A stretch of DNA of 64,000 bases from Allokutzneria oryzae (GTDB lineage: Bacteria; Actinomycetota; Actinomycetes; Mycobacteriales; Pseudonocardiaceae). The number at the start of each line of letters is the position of its first letter. The stretch's first letter is position 1. Below, piece by piece: positions 25,877 to 50,094 of this stretch. The DNA is taken from NCBI RefSeq assembly GCF_042429765.1, contig NZ_JBHLZU010000014.1, forward strand, positions 186,001-250,000, written 5' to 3'. The notes under the pieces were generated by a model that saw only the letters and a program-made list of their open reading frames with translations, searched no databases and had not been told where the DNA came from. A program made the position numbers and the translations under genes.

Positions 25877-26328
25877 AGATCGGACAAGGACCGGTGCGCC
25901 TCACCCAGGGCACCACGGAACTCCGAACGCCGCTTCGCGCTCAAGTTCGACAGCATGTGGGTCTCCAGTTCCGCGACGAGCGGCGCGCACTCCTCCAGCA
26001 GCGCCGCGCCCTCCTCGGTCAGTGTCGCCAGCAGCACGCGCCGGTTGTCCGGGTCGCGGTGGCGTGCGATCAGACCGCGCTTCTCCAGTGCCAGGACCAT
26101 CTCGTGCATGCTCTGCGGCCGCACGAACGACCGCCGCGCGAGCTGGGCGGAGGACAACGGGCTGCGCCGCAGCAGCACCGACAGCGCGGTGTACTGCAAG
26201 GTGGTGAGCCCCAACGGTTTGAGCCGCTCGTCCAGCAACGCGCGGATCAGCAGTTCGAGCTGCTTCACCAGGTAGAGCGTCAGCGGGCCGTCCTCGGGCT
26301 CACTCGGCTTGGCGATCACGTGAGCCAT
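25867..26328 (-). CDS. MarR-family transcriptional regulator
   Basis: 153 residues, winged helix of the MarR family: LTTLQYTALSVLLRR, the recognition helix region SSAQLARRSFVRPQSMHEMV, and wing HRDPDNRRVLLATLTEEG. Such regulators in aromatic-acid loci release DNA when the CoA ester or acid binds. Convergent with and overlapping the CoA ligase. A candidate operator lies at 23539-23555. The ATG at 26328 is chosen because homologous sequence begins there. It follows the peptide exporter by 27 bp, so read-through from the peptide operon is possible. Confidence 0.87.
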   Translation of the reverse strand: MAHVIAKPSEPEDGPLTLYLVKQLELLIRALLDERLKPLGLTTLQYTALSVLLRRSPLSSAQLARRSFVRPQSMHEMVLALEKRGLIARHRDPDNRRVLLATLTEEGAALLEECAPLVAELETHMLSNLSAKRRSEFRGALGEAHRSLSDLQP

Positions 26329-26354
26329 GCTCTCATCCGGCGGCGCCGGTGTCG

Positions 26355-27563
26355 CTACGCCGTGGGGAACCGCCGCATCGTCGGGCTGACCGTCGTCGCC
26401 AGTGCCACCAGCGCCAGCACACCCGCGCACACCAGCACCCCGGTCACGCCGCCGAGCGCCGTGGTCAGCGCCCCGCCGAGGACAGGCCCCAGCGCGCCCG
26501 CACCGCCCGAGCAGAAGCCCGCGACGCCGCTGAGCCGCCCGCGCAGCTCGTCCGGCGTGATCATCATCTGGTAGGTCATCACGGTGGTGTTGGCCACCGG
26601 CAACAGGAACGCCGCAGCGCCGAGCAGGATGCCGAGCGGGAGTCCGGCTGGCACGACCGCCATCAGCGCGACCATCGCCGCCGCCGTCCAGGAGAACCCG
26701 AGCAGCAGCACCGGGGCGGGGAACTTCGCGTGCAGCCGGGCCGCCGCCAAGCCGCCGAGCAGCCCGCCCGCGCCCAGGAAGGTCATCATGAAGCCGATCT
26801 CGCCGGGCGCCACCTCGTCCTCGCCGGAGAGCGCGAGGACCACCACCAGCAGCGCGCTGAAGACCAGGTTGGAGAACATCATCCACAGCAGCGTCGTCCT
26901 GATCACGCGTTGCCCGAGCACCCAGCGGAACCCGCCGAGCAGGTCGACGCCCACCGACGGCCGGGGCGCTTCGACTCGCCGTGGCAGCCGCAGGAACACC
27001 AAGGACACCAAGGAGATCCCCAGCACCACCGCCTCGGCGGCGAACGGCATCATCGGGTGCACGGTGAACAGCATCCCGGCGACGGCGGGCCCGGCCAGGG
27101 TCGCGATGAACGGCCGCGCGGTGTTCGTGGCCACCGCGCGGGAGAGCTGCTCCTCCGGCACCACCTGGGGCAGCGCCGCGTGCTCGGCCGGGTCGAAGAC
27201 CGAGCCCAGGAAGCCTTCCACCAGCGCGACCACGAGCAAGAGCGGGAACGGGTGCACGCCGAGGGCCAGGACCACGGCGAGGCTCGCCACCGCCGCGGTC
27301 CTGGCGGCCTGGCAGACCAGCATGACCTTCTTGCGGTCCCAGCGGTCGGCCATCACCCCGGCGGGCACGATCGCGACCATGTGCGCGAAGCCCAGCACCG
27401 AGGAGACAACGCCCATCTCCAGCGGGGACCCCGCGGACAGCATGATCAGCAGCGGGAAGCCGATCTGGGTGATCTCCCCCGCCAGCTCCGAGAACAGCTG
27501 GCTGGTCCACAGGATCGTGTAGTTCCTGTTGCGGGACAGCGGAGTCAGCTGCGTGTCAACCAT
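26355..27563 (-). CDS. MFS transporter, likely peptide exporter
   Basis: 402 residues with about 12 hydrophobic helices. The MFS loop signature after helix 2 reads GVMADRWDRKKVM, as in the MFS_3 (enterobactin exporter EntS-like) group. Last gene of the peptide operon: its ATG at 27563 overlaps the stop of the thioesterase by 8 bp. Predicted to export the cyclic peptide and give self-protection (inference from position). Confidence 0.87.
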   Translation of the reverse strand: MVDTQLTPLSRNRNYTILWTSQLFSELAGEITQIGFPLLIMLSAGSPLEMGVVSSVLGFAHMVAIVPAGVMADRWDRKKVMLVCQAARTAAVASLAVVLALGVHPFPLLLVVALVEGFLGSVFDPAEHAALPQVVPEEQLSRAVATNTARPFIATLAGPAVAGMLFTVHPMMPFAAEAVVLGISLVSLVFLRLPRRVEAPRPSVGVDLLGGFRWVLGQRVIRTTLLWMMFSNLVFSALLVVVLALSGEDEVAPGEIGFMMTFLGAGGLLGGLAAARLHAKFPAPVLLLGFSWTAAAMVALMAVVPAGLPLGILLGAAAFLLPVANTTVMTYQMMITPDELRGRLSGVAGFCSGGAGALGPVLGGALTTALGGVTGVLVCAGVLALVALATTVSPTMRRFPTA

Positions 27564-28788
27564 GGCGGCGCGCCAGTCGCCCGCTGATCTGGAGCAGCTC
27601 AACGCGCCCCGTCGCCGGATCGGGCAGGAACCGCCCGGACAGGACCGCGCTGCTGCCGGGCAACGCCCTCGCGGTGAACCGCAGCCGCTCGAAGCACGTC
27701 AGCTCCACCGCGGGCGCCGGGCCGAACGCCAGCTCCAGAGCGCCTTCGCGGCCCTGCGACACGACGAACTCCGACGGGCCGTTGACGTAGCGGCCAACGG
27801 CCTCCGGGTCGGCGGGCACCGGTTCACCCGGATCACCAAGACCTTCGTCGGCGACGCCGAGCTTGGCCGCGAGGTCCCGCCACAGGTCGAGCCCCGTGCC
27901 CGCGTTCGTCGTCAGCGCGACCGCGTTGCCGGTGCCCTGGTCGAAGCGCAGGTGGCAGGACGTGCCGTCCCCGGTGCCGTCGTGGCCGGACCAGCTCCCG
28001 TAGCGGGCCCAGCCCAGGCCCCAGCTGTCGGCCATGCCGAACGGCCCGACCGCCACCGAACCCAGCTGGTCCCGGCACATCTCGCCGAAGACCTCCGCCG
28101 AGGTGAGGTGGGTGGAGACGAAGGTGACGAGGTCGGTGGCGCTCAGCGCCAGTCCCCCGTTGGGTGCCTCCACGTCGAGCACCGACTGCGGACCGACCGG
28201 GACCACCCGTCCGTCCGGCAGCACGGTGTGGCCCTCGGCCGTCCCCCTGCTGCCCGTCGTCCCGGTACTGGTCACAAAGGACGGTGTGATCCCCCAGGGC
28301 CGCAACAGGATCTCCTCGACCGCCTCGGCCCAGTCCATCCCGGTGACCACCTCGACGAGGTGCCCCGCGACGAGGTAGCCGATGTTGGAGTAGGAGAACA
28401 CCTCGCCCGGCCGGTGCACCAACCCGGTGTCCCGCCAGTGGTTCGCCAGCCAGTGCGCGCGGTTGGCGGTGTGGTCGGCGTCCTCGTCGATGTTCGACGC
28501 CCAACCACCGGTGTGGCTGAGCACCTGCCGCAGCGTGACCGCCTGGTCCAGCTCCGGCAGGTGCTCGCCCAGCGGCTCGTCCAGGTCGAGGTCGCCGTCC
28601 TCCACCAGCACCATCGCCAGCGCGGCGGTGAACGGCTTGGTCAGGGAGCCGAGCGGGAACACGGTGTCCGGCTTCGCCGTGCCGAACGTGGTGTCCGTGC
28701 TCCCTTCGGCGTCGCACACCACCAGCTGTGCCGCGGGCACCCGGTGCGAGCGGCAGAGCTCGGCGAGCAGCTCGGTGTAGTCCTGCAC
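27556..28788 (-). CDS. penicillin-binding-protein-type thioesterase (trans-acting peptide cyclase)
   Basis: 410-residue serine hydrolase of the beta-lactamase/class C fold. The SxxK motif is SLTK near residue 48, the YxN motif YSN near 154, and an H-D-G motif (GHDGTGDG) stands in place of KTG. A C-terminal lipocalin-like domain covers about 320-410. This matches the SurE/DsaJ/WolJ/MppK group, which takes a peptide from the last carrier domain and joins the L N-terminus to a D C-terminal residue. The preceding NRPS ends in an epimerase and lacks a thioesterase, which is exactly the context for such an enzyme. GTG start 28788, 3 bp after the NRPS stop. Alternative: an ordinary periplasmic esterase, but no signal peptide is seen. 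Confidence 0.87.
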   Translation of the reverse strand: MQDYTELLAELCRSHRVPAAQLVVCDAEGSTDTTFGTAKPDTVFPLGSLTKPFTAALAMVLVEDGDLDLDEPLGEHLPELDQAVTLRQVLSHTGGWASNIDEDADHTANRAHWLANHWRDTGLVHRPGEVFSYSNIGYLVAGHLVEVVTGMDWAEAVEEILLRPWGITPSFVTSTGTTGSRGTAEGHTVLPDGRVVPVGPQSVLDVEAPNGGLALSATDLVTFVSTHLTSAEVFGEMCRDQLGSVAVGPFGMADSWGLGWARYGSWSGHDGTGDGTSCHLRFDQGTGNAVALTTNAGTGLDLWRDLAAKLGVADEGLGDPGEPVPADPEAVGRYVNGPSEFVVSQGREGALELAFGPAPAVELTCFERLRFTARALPGSSAVLSGRFLPDPATGRVELLQISGRLARRHG

Positions 28789-28791
28789 TGA

Positions 28792-40880
<12,089 letters not shown>

Positions 40881-40884
<4 letters not shown>

Positions 40885-43800
40885 GCGAAGTCCCCAGTGG
40901 AGTCGGAGCCAGCGGACTGGTTCGCCACCAGCTGGTCCAGGTTGGCCATGATCGCCGTGAGCACGACCTCGGCGAGCTGGGCCACGGTCGGCCCGTCGAA
41001 CAGCTCGCGCGGGGACAGCTCCACCCCGAACGCCCGCCGCACCCGCGACACGAGCCGGAGGCTGGTGATGGAGTCCCCACCGAGCGCGAAGAAGTCGTCG
41101 TGCACGCCGACCCGGTCGAGCTTGAGCACCTCGGCCCACAGCTCTGCCAGTGCCTGCTCGGTGGGGTTGCCCGGCGCGGTGTACTCGGTGGCCCGCGCTC
41201 GCCGCGGCACGGGGTCCGGCAGCGCCCGGCGATCGACCTTCCCGTTCCTGGTGACGGGAATCCGGTCGATCACCACGATGTCCGACGGGACCTGGTACGA
41301 GGGCAGCAGCCGCGCCAGGTGCGTGCGCAGTGCCTCTGGCTCGGCGTCGCCGACCACGTAGCCGACGAGGCGGCCGTCCTTCGCCACCACCACGGCCTGG
41401 TTGACGCCGGGCGCGGCGACGAGGGCGGCCTCCACCTCACCCAGCTCGATCCGGAAACCACGGATCTTGACCTGGTCGTCGGCCCGCCCGAGGAACTCCA
41501 GCTCTCCCTGGGCGTTCCAGCGGACCAGGTCACCGGTCCGGTACAACCGGCCACCACTGCCGAACGGGTCGGCGACGAACCGCTCCGCCGTCAGTCCCGG
41601 CCTGCCGAGGTAGCCACGCGCCAACCGGTCTCCGCCGACGTACAGCTCGCCGGGCGCGCCGACCGGAACCGGCCGCAACCGCCCGTCGAGCGCGTAGGTC
41701 CGCACGTTGTCGTGCGGTGCGCCGATCGGGGCGGAACCGCCCGCCACCTGCTCCGCGAGCAGCTCCTTGCTGGTGGTGATCGTGGTGCCCTCGGTCGGCC
41801 CGTAGGCATTGACCACCCGCACTCCCGGGCAGTGGCGCAACACCCTGGCTACCGCCGCGGGCGACGCCGCCTCTCCACCGGTCCACACCTGCGTGGCCCC
41901 CGCGAAGCACTCCGGCGACTCCTCGGCGAACAAGGTGAACAAGGCGGCGGTGACCAGCATCGTGGTCACGCCCTGCTCGGTGATCGCGCGGCGGATCAGC
42001 TCCGGGTTGACCTCGCCATCGGCCACCACGACCGAGCCGCCCGCCAGCAGCGCGATCCACACCTCGTAGGTCGCCGCGTCGAAGGCGTGCGGCGCGTGGA
42101 ACAGCATCCGCTCGTGCCCCGGCGGCTGGAAACGCCGGTCTGCCACGAAGGCCGCGATGTTGCGGTGGGTGAGGCCGACCCCCTTGGGCGTTCCGGTGGA
42201 ACCGGAGGTGTACATGGCGAACGCCAGCCGCTCCGGCTGGATCACCAGGCCCGGGTTGAGCGGCGACCGCGTCGCGAGCAGCGGTTCGTCGTCGAGCACG
42301 ACCAGCGGCTTCCCGGTTTCGCCCGCGCGGTGACGGGTGGCGTTGTCGGTCAGCACGATCTCCGCGCCGATGTCCTCCACTGCCCACCGCAGCCGCTGCG
42401 CCGGGTAGCTCGTGTGCAGCGGCACGTAGACGCCACCGGCCTTCAGCACCGCGAGCATCGCGATCACCGTCAGCGGTGTCCGGTCCATCACCAACGCGAC
42501 GCGCGTCTCCTCCCGCACTCCACGCTCCAGCAGCAGGTGCGCGAGGCGGTTGGCACGCTCGTTCAGCTGGCGGTAGGTCAACTCCCCCACCGCGACCGAT
42601 TCGGGACTCGACTCGACCACTGCTTCGAACAGAGCCGGAACCGAGTGTGCGGCAAAGACGTTCGCGGTGTCGTTCCACTCGTGCAGGACGCGGTTCCGGT
42701 CGACGGCATCGAGCACCGGCAGGTCCGCGACGGTCCGCGACGGGTCCTCGGCGATCGCTTCGACCACAGTGGACAAACTCGTGACGAGCCGACGCACCGT
42801 CTCGACGTCGAACAGCGCCGGGTCGTACCGGAGCACGAAGCCCATGCGGTCACCGGGGTAGGCCACCAGGTTCAGGGGGAAATTGTTGGACTCCGTGACC
42901 TCGATCTCGCGGACCTGGAGCCCGTTCCTGGCGGCGGCGTCGCGATCGACCGGGTAGTTCTCGAAGACCGTGATGCTGTCGAACAGCATCTCGCCCGGCT
43001 GCAACGAGCTCCAGGACTGCACCTGCGGCAACGAGACCGACTCGAAGTCCCGGGCCTGCGCCTGCCTCTCCTGGAGACCACGCAACCAACCGAGCAGATC
43101 GGCAGTTTCGTCCACAGTGGACCGAACTGGGAGAGTCGTGATGAACAGGCCGAGGATGTCCTGCGAGCCGGCCAGCTCGGCGGGCCGCCCGGACACCGTC
43201 GCGCCGAAGCACACATCGCGCTCGCCACTGTAACGCGACAGCAGCACTGCCCACGCGCCCTGCACCACCGTGTTCAGAGTCAGCCCGGCGTCCTTGACCC
43301 GCTGGTGCAGCTGTTCGGAGACCGCCTGCGACAGCTCGACGGCCACCTCATGAGTCGCTTTGGGCTGATAGCCGTTGGCCGGAGCCCGGTCATAGGGCAG
43401 CGGGGTCCGCGCCTCGAACCCGTCCAGCTCCTCGCGCCAGTACTTCTCGGCGGCGTCCTCGTCCTTGCCCTGCGACCATTCGACGTAGTCCCGGAACGGC
43501 CGCCGCACCACGGGAGTTCGCCCCGCGTAGGTCGCAAAGACCTCCGACAGCACCTGGTGCCCGCTCCACCCGTCCAGCAGCGCGTGATGCGCGGTCCACA
43601 CGAACCGCACGCTGGTCTCGCCGAGGCGGAAGAACATCAACCGGGTCACGGGCGCTTCGGCGAGGTCCAACCCACGGGCGCGGTCGGCCTCCAGCAGCCG
43701 CGCAACGTCCTCGTCCGCGCCGTACTCGGTGACCTGCAACCGCACGTCGCGGTGCACGACCTGCACTGGCTCGTCGACATCGCGCCACACCAACGCCGTG

Positions 43801-46800
43801 CGCATGATCGGCAGCCGTTCGACAACCTCCCGCCACGCCCGCAGCAACGCGTCCGGGTCGGCGACCTCGTCAAGGGTCACGTCGAACTGGCAGACGTAGA
43901 GCCCGGAGTCGGGAGCCATCAGCGAGTCGTAGAGCATGCCGCTCTGCGTCGGCGTCAATGGATAGATGTCCTCGACACCCTGCCCGGCGATCCTGTCCAC
44001 AGTGGACTGATCCAGCGCCACCAGTGGGAAGTCCGACGGCGTGCGCCCACCGGCTCCGGGACTGGCGCAGTGCTCGACGATCGCGCGCACGTTGGCCGCG
44101 AAGTCCTGGGCCAGCCGCTCGACTGTCGCGGCGTCATGGAGGTTCTCGGAGTAGTGCCACGTGAACTCCAGCTCACCGTCGTCGACCTGGCCGACGAGCT
44201 CCAGGACGTGCTGCCGCTTCGACGCCGCGTCCTCGTGCAGCCCGATCGCGCCGACCCCGGCGCTGAACTGACCGAGGTAGTTGAAGCTCACCTGCGGCTC
44301 CGGCCCGGCGTCGAGCGATCCGGCGCAGTAGCGCAGCGCCCCGTAGCCGAGCCCTCGACGAGGAATCGCGCGCAGCTGCTCCTTCACCGACTTGAGCAGG
44401 CCGCCCCACTCCTCGGTGCCAACGTCGAGCGCGGCTGGGAAGTACGTGGTGAACCAGCCGACGGTGCGGCCCAGGTCCACGTCGGCGAACAGCTCCTCGC
44501 GGCCGTGCCCTTCCATGCCGACAAGCACGCGATCACGGCCCGTCCACTCCGAGAGCGTGCGGACGAGCGCCGTGAGCAGCACGTCGTTGATCTCCGTGCG
44601 GTACACGTCGGGCACGTCCCGCAGCAGCGCACCGGTGGTCTGCGCGTCGAACCGAACGTGAACCTGCCTTGCACTGTCCACTGTGTTCGGTCCGTGCCGG
44701 TCAACCGGCAGCTCGGCGCTCGCGTCGATGCCGCGCCAGAAGCGCAGCTCGTCGTCGAACCCACCGGCGGCGGTGTGCTCGGTCAACCGGATCGCCCAGT
44801 CCCGGAACGACGTCGTCCGCGCTCCGAGGTCGATCGTCGCGCCGGACGCGGCCTGCTCGTAGGCGGTGTTGAGATCCTCCAGCAGCACCCGCCACGACAC
44901 GCCGTCCACCACGAGGTGGTGCACGATCAACACGAGCTTCGTGGGCTCGATGAGAACGGCCCGGAACAACTGCCCAGCGCGAATGTCCACAGCAGACTGA
45001 GCACTGTCAACCGACGTGTCCAGCAGCAGCACTTCTCCGGCGATGTTCGGCGGGTTGTACTGCTCCCCCGCTTCGGTGAACCGCATCCGCAGCGCGTCGT
45101 GCTGTTCCACCAGCGCGGAGAGGGCTCGTTGCAGGGCGGCGACGTCGACCGGTTCCGGAAGGTCGACCGTGACGTGCTGGTTGAAGGCACCCAGCACGTC
45201 GAAGTTCTCGAAGAAGTACCGCTGAATGGGCGTCAGCGGTACTTCCCCGACCGCCGGGCCGTTGGGGGTGACGGCCGACTCCTCGGTGACGTGCGGGGCT
45301 AGCGCGGCGATGCTGGGCCAGCGGAACAGGTCCTTGGTGGTCATCCGCAGCCCGGCGCGATGCGCCGCCGACACCGCTTGGATGGCGAGGATGGAGTCAC
45401 CGCCGAGCGCGAAGAAGCTGTCGTGCACGCCGACCCGCTCGATCCCGAAGATCTCCGCCCAGATCGTCGCGACGGCCCGCTCGACGTCGTCGCGCGGGGC
45501 GACGTAGCTCCCCGACGTCTCCACCACAGGCTCCGGAAGCGCGTCCCGGTCGAGCTTCCCGTTGGCGTTCAAGGGAAGCGCGTCGAGCACCACGAACGCC
45601 GACGGCACCATGTACCCCGGCAACCGCGCCTCAAGGTGATCACGCAGTCCGGCGTTGGCGGAGTGCTCGACCACGTAGGCGATGAGGCGCTTCGCGCCGT
45701 TGGCGTCGTCACGGGCGATGACCGCCGCCTGGGCGACGGTCGGCAGCGAGAGGAGCTCGTTCTCGATCTCCGCCAGCTCCACGCGGTGGCCACGGATCTT
45801 GACCTGGGAGTCCACCCGGCCCAGGAACTCCAGCTCACCGGAAGGCAGCCAGCGCACCAGGTCGCCGGAACGGTACAACCGCTCGCCCTCGGCGTTGACG
45901 ACGAAGCGCTCAGCGGTCAGCGCGGGCTGGTTGACGTAGCCGCGCGCCAGGCCGGAGCCACCGATGTGCAGCTCACCAGGAACGCCCTCCGGGACCGGGT
46001 TGCCCGCCGCGTCGAGGACGTAGGCCGTGGTGTTCGCCACCGGCCTGCCGATCGTGGGCAGACCGGTCGCTTCCGGGGTCACCTCGGCGTAGGTCGCGAC
46101 CACAGTGGACTCTGACGGGCCGTACTGGTTGATCAGCCGCAGGCCCCACTCCGCCTTGGGACGGCGGCGCAGCACGTCACCGCCGGTCGTCACCACGCGC
46201 AGGGAGGTCTCCACCGTGTCGAGCTGGTCGAGCACCGAGTCCAGGCGCGCGACGGGAATCGTCGCCAGGGTGACTCCGGCGTCGGCCATCCACCGCACGA
46301 GATCGTGCGGGTGGTCGAGGACCTCCGCGCTCGGCACGGCCAGTCGCGCACCGGCGGTCAGCGTGCCCCACACCTCCATCGCGAGCGGGTCGAAGCCCAC
46401 CGCGACGAGCTGTGAACCACAGTCGGCCGGAGTCACCGCGTAGGTCGAGCGGTACCAGGCGCACAGGTCGGCCAGCGATCGGTGTTCGACGGCGACACCC
46501 TTGGGCTGGCCGGTGGAACCGGAGGTGTAGACGATGTAGGCCAGGTGCTCCGGCGCGACCACCACGCCCGGATCGGTGTCCGGGTAGTCGGCCAGCGGGG
46601 GCCACGACGGGTCGAGCGAGGTGCTGTCCAGTACGACCGGAGCGCCGGTGTCGGCGATCATGAAGTCCCGCCTCGCGTCCGGCAGCGCCGGGTCGAGTGG
46701 CACGTAACCGCCACCGGCCTTGAGCACGGCCAGCGCTCCGACCACGAAGTCCGCACCACGGTCGGCGCACAGACCCACCGGGATGTCCGGCCCGACGCCT

Positions 46801-49800
46801 TGTGCCACAAGGTAGTTCGCGAGCCGGTTGGCGCGACGGCCGAGTTCGCCGAAGGTCAGCTCCCCCACGGCGGGCGTGTCCGGGCGCTGCCGGGCGACGA
46901 GCTGGTGCACCAGGTCGGCCGGGTAGTCGCGGGCGGTGTTGTTGTTCTCCACCAACAGCCGGTGCCGCTCGGTTTCAGTCAGCAGCGGCAGGTCGGAGAG
47001 CGCGGTCGCAGGGGCGGCAGCGATCCCTTCGAGCAGCACCTGGAGGTGGTCTGCCATGCGCCGCACGGTGTCCGTGTCGAACAGCTCGGTGTCGTACTGG
47101 ATCACGCCGTCCAGCCCGCCGTCGCGCTGGACGAACTCCACGGTGATGTCGAAGATCGCGGAAACATTGGGCAGCTCAACGCGTTCCGTGGTGGTGCCGT
47201 CCAAGCGCAGGTTCTTGGCCGGCCCGTTCTGCAACACCACCAGTGCCTGCACCAGCGGCGTCATGCTGGGGTCGCGGGTTTGGCAGAGTTCGTCGACCAG
47301 GTGCTGGAACGGGACCTCCTGGTGGGCGAACGCGCCCAGCACGGTCTCCCGCACCTCGCTGAGGAAGTCCTTGAAGGACAAGGACTCCCGTACCTGCGAA
47401 CGCAGGACCAGGGTGTTGATGAAGCAGCCGACCACGCGGTCCAGCTCGGCGTGCTCTCGACCGGACACCGCCGTGCCGACCGCGACGTCGCGCTGACCGG
47501 AGTAGCGGGCGAACAACACCTGACAGGCGGCCACCAGCGCCATGAACAACGTGGCGTCGCGACCCGCGGCGACCGCAGCGATCTTGCTGGTCAGGAGCTC
47601 CGGCACGGTGAACGAGACGACCGCGCCCCTGGTGGACTTCACGGCGGGACGCGGTCGGTCGGTGGGCAGTCGCAGCGCGGCGATGCCGTCGAGCTTGTCG
47701 CGCCAGTAGCGGATGTGCGGCTCCAGGGCCGCGTCGGTGAGCCGAGTCCTTTGCCACGCGGCGAAGTCCGCGTACTGCACCGGCAGAGCCGGGAGCACGG
47801 AACTGCGACCGGAGCGCTCGGCGTTGTACAGGGCGCTCAGGTCGTCGGCGAGCACGCTCATCGACCAGCCGTCAACGGCCGCGTGGTGCAGGCCGAGCAC
47901 CAGCACGTGGTCGCGGTCGCCCAACCGCACGAGCAGCTGCCGCAGCACTGGAGCCCGAGCGAGATCGAACGGGACGCTGACCTCGGCGGTCAGCAACCGC
48001 TCCAGCTCTCGCTCATCACCGCCATCCACAATGGACAGTTCAGCGCGGCCGACCGGGTGCACGACCTGCACCGGCTCGGGGCCCACCATCTCGATGGTCG
48101 TGCGCAGTGCCTCGTGCCGGTCGACAAGAGCACTCAGCGCTCTGGTCAGCGCCGGGACGTCCAGCTCACCACGGACCCGGAATCCGAAGTGGACGTTGTA
48201 CTCGACGGAGTCCTTGTCGTACTCCTGGAAGAACCAGAACCGCTGCTGCGAGAACGAGAGCTTCAGCGGCTCCGACCGGGACACCGGCACCACGGCGTCC
48301 ACGCCGCTGTCCGAAGCCGCCGCGTCCACCAGCTCCGCGAGTCCGGCGACGGTGCGCGCGTCGAACAGGACCCGCGCGGGCAGCTTCACGTCGAACGCGC
48401 CCTTGATGCGCGGAACCACGCGCAGCGCCAGCAGGGAGTTGCCGCCGAGCTCGAAGAAGTCGTCCTCGGCCCCGATCCGGTCCAGGCCGAGGACCTGGGC
48501 GAGGATGCCCGCGATGGTCTGCTCGGTCGCGTTCTTCGGCTCGCGGGAGACCTTCGCCTCCTGCCGCACCGGCTCGGGCAGCGCTGCACGGTCGAGCTTC
48601 CCGCTCGGCGCCAACGGCAGGCGGTCGAGCACCATGAACACCGACGGCACCATGTAGGCGGGCAGCTGGTCCGCGAGGAAGGACTCCAACCGCTCCGGTG
48701 CCGCGCCTTCGGGAGCCACGTACGCGACGAGGTCTTCGCCCTGCGCCACAACGACTGTGTGCTCGACGGACGGGTGGCGCATGAGCGCGGACTCGACCTC
48801 ACCGGGCTCGATGCGGTAGCCACGGATCTTGATCTGGTCGTCGGAGCGGCCCCGGTACTCCAGCTCTCCGGTCACATGGGTCGCACCCGCAAGCGGTGCT
48901 CTGGTCACCTCGCGCACGAGGTCGCCAGTGCGATACATCCGCGAGCCGGGCGGACCGTACGGATCGGCGACGAACCGCTCCCCGGTCAGCGCGGCCCGCT
49001 CGTGGTAGCCGCGTGCCACTCCGAGACCGCCGACATACAGCTCACCGATCTCGCCGGGCGCGACGGGCCGCAGCTGGTCGTCGAGCACGTGCGCCCGTGC
49101 CCCGCTGATCGCGCGGCCGATCGCCACCGCACCGGAGTCAAGCCCCGCACCGGGTTCGACCCGGAACGCGACGCAGCCGACCGTCGCCTCGGTCGGGCCG
49201 TACTCGTTGATCACCGCTGTGCCGGGGTGCGCGCGCCGCCACTCCGCGAGCGCCGATCCGAGCAGCGCCTCACCGCCGATGACCAGATCGACCGACGGCG
49301 AGCACTCCGGCGACAGCTCGCGCAGCAACGACAGGTGGCTCGGCGTCACCTTCAGGAACGTCGGCCGCATCGGCAGGCTGTCCCCGCCCGCCAGCTCGCC
49401 GACCATCAGGACGCCGCCAGCGACCAGCGGGCCCCACACGCTGGTGACCGTCAGGTCGGAGGCGAGCGAGGAGTGCAGCAGCGTGACTCCGGCCAGCCCC
49501 GGGTAGTTGTGGACGCAGTAGTCCAAGTAGGACGCGAGCTGCCGGTGCTCGACCAGAACTCCCTTGGGGCGACCGGTCGAGCCCGAGGTGTAGATGGCGT
49601 AGGCGAGGTCCTCGGGGGCGATGTCGACGACGGGCGCCTCGGCCGGGTACTCCGAGCGGTCTACCTCTAGGAACACCACGTTCTCGTCCGGTACCGCCAC
49701 CCTGCCCCGCAGGTGCGCCTGAGTGAGCACTGTGGACACTCCGGCGTCGGAAACCATGTACGCCAAGCGGTCCGCGGGATGATCGGGATCCAGCGGCAGG

Positions 49801-50039
49801 TAGCCCGCGCCGGACTTGAGCACGCCGAGCAGCCCGACGACCAGGTCGACGCCGCGGTCGGCGCAGACGGCGACGAGAGCACCAGGGCCCGCGCCGCGCG
49901 CACGGAGGAGGTTGGCGAGCCGGTTCGCCCGCTGGTCCAGGTCCTCGTAGCTCAGGGTCTCCGCCGCACACGCCACCGCGGTCGCGGCGGGAGCGAGCCG
50001 GACCCGCTTGCCGAACATCTCGGTAACAGACCAGCTCAC
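40881..50039 (-). CDS. nonribosomal peptide synthetase 1: A-T / C-A-T-E / C-A-T
   Basis: 3052 residues, modules 1-3. No C domain at the start, so this is the initiation protein. A1 about 1-500, T1 Ser near 533. C2 575-1020 (HHAAVDG), A2 1030-1500, T2 Ser near 1546, E2 1590-2020 (HHLVVDGVSW, EGHGREE, FNYLGQF). C3 2020-2450 (HHALLDG, D-L type), A3 2460-2930, T3 Ser near 2990. Hand-read codes: A1 DLTKVGEVG, very close to the Asn code DLTKIGEVG of tyrocidine; A2 DPMTVTQVV, unassigned; A3 DAYLWGATI, probably hydrophobic. Predicted product of this half: L-Asn, D-X, L-X. The GTG start follows AGAAGG weakly. It lies 55 bp after the AsnO-like gene and runs into NRPS 2 with an ATGA overlap. Confidence 0.95.
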
Positions 50040-50094
50040 GCCGGTACCTGCCTTCTTCTCGGTCTCCGACAGCGGCAGCGCGGGGACTCAGGTG

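Noticed and set aside
40885..41139. Longer N-terminus for NRPS 2 starting at 41139
   Set aside because: The extra 85 residues lie inside the T3 domain of NRPS 1 in another frame; ATG 40884 with ATGA overlap and MSLHEDRLAALPEHL fits a C-domain start.
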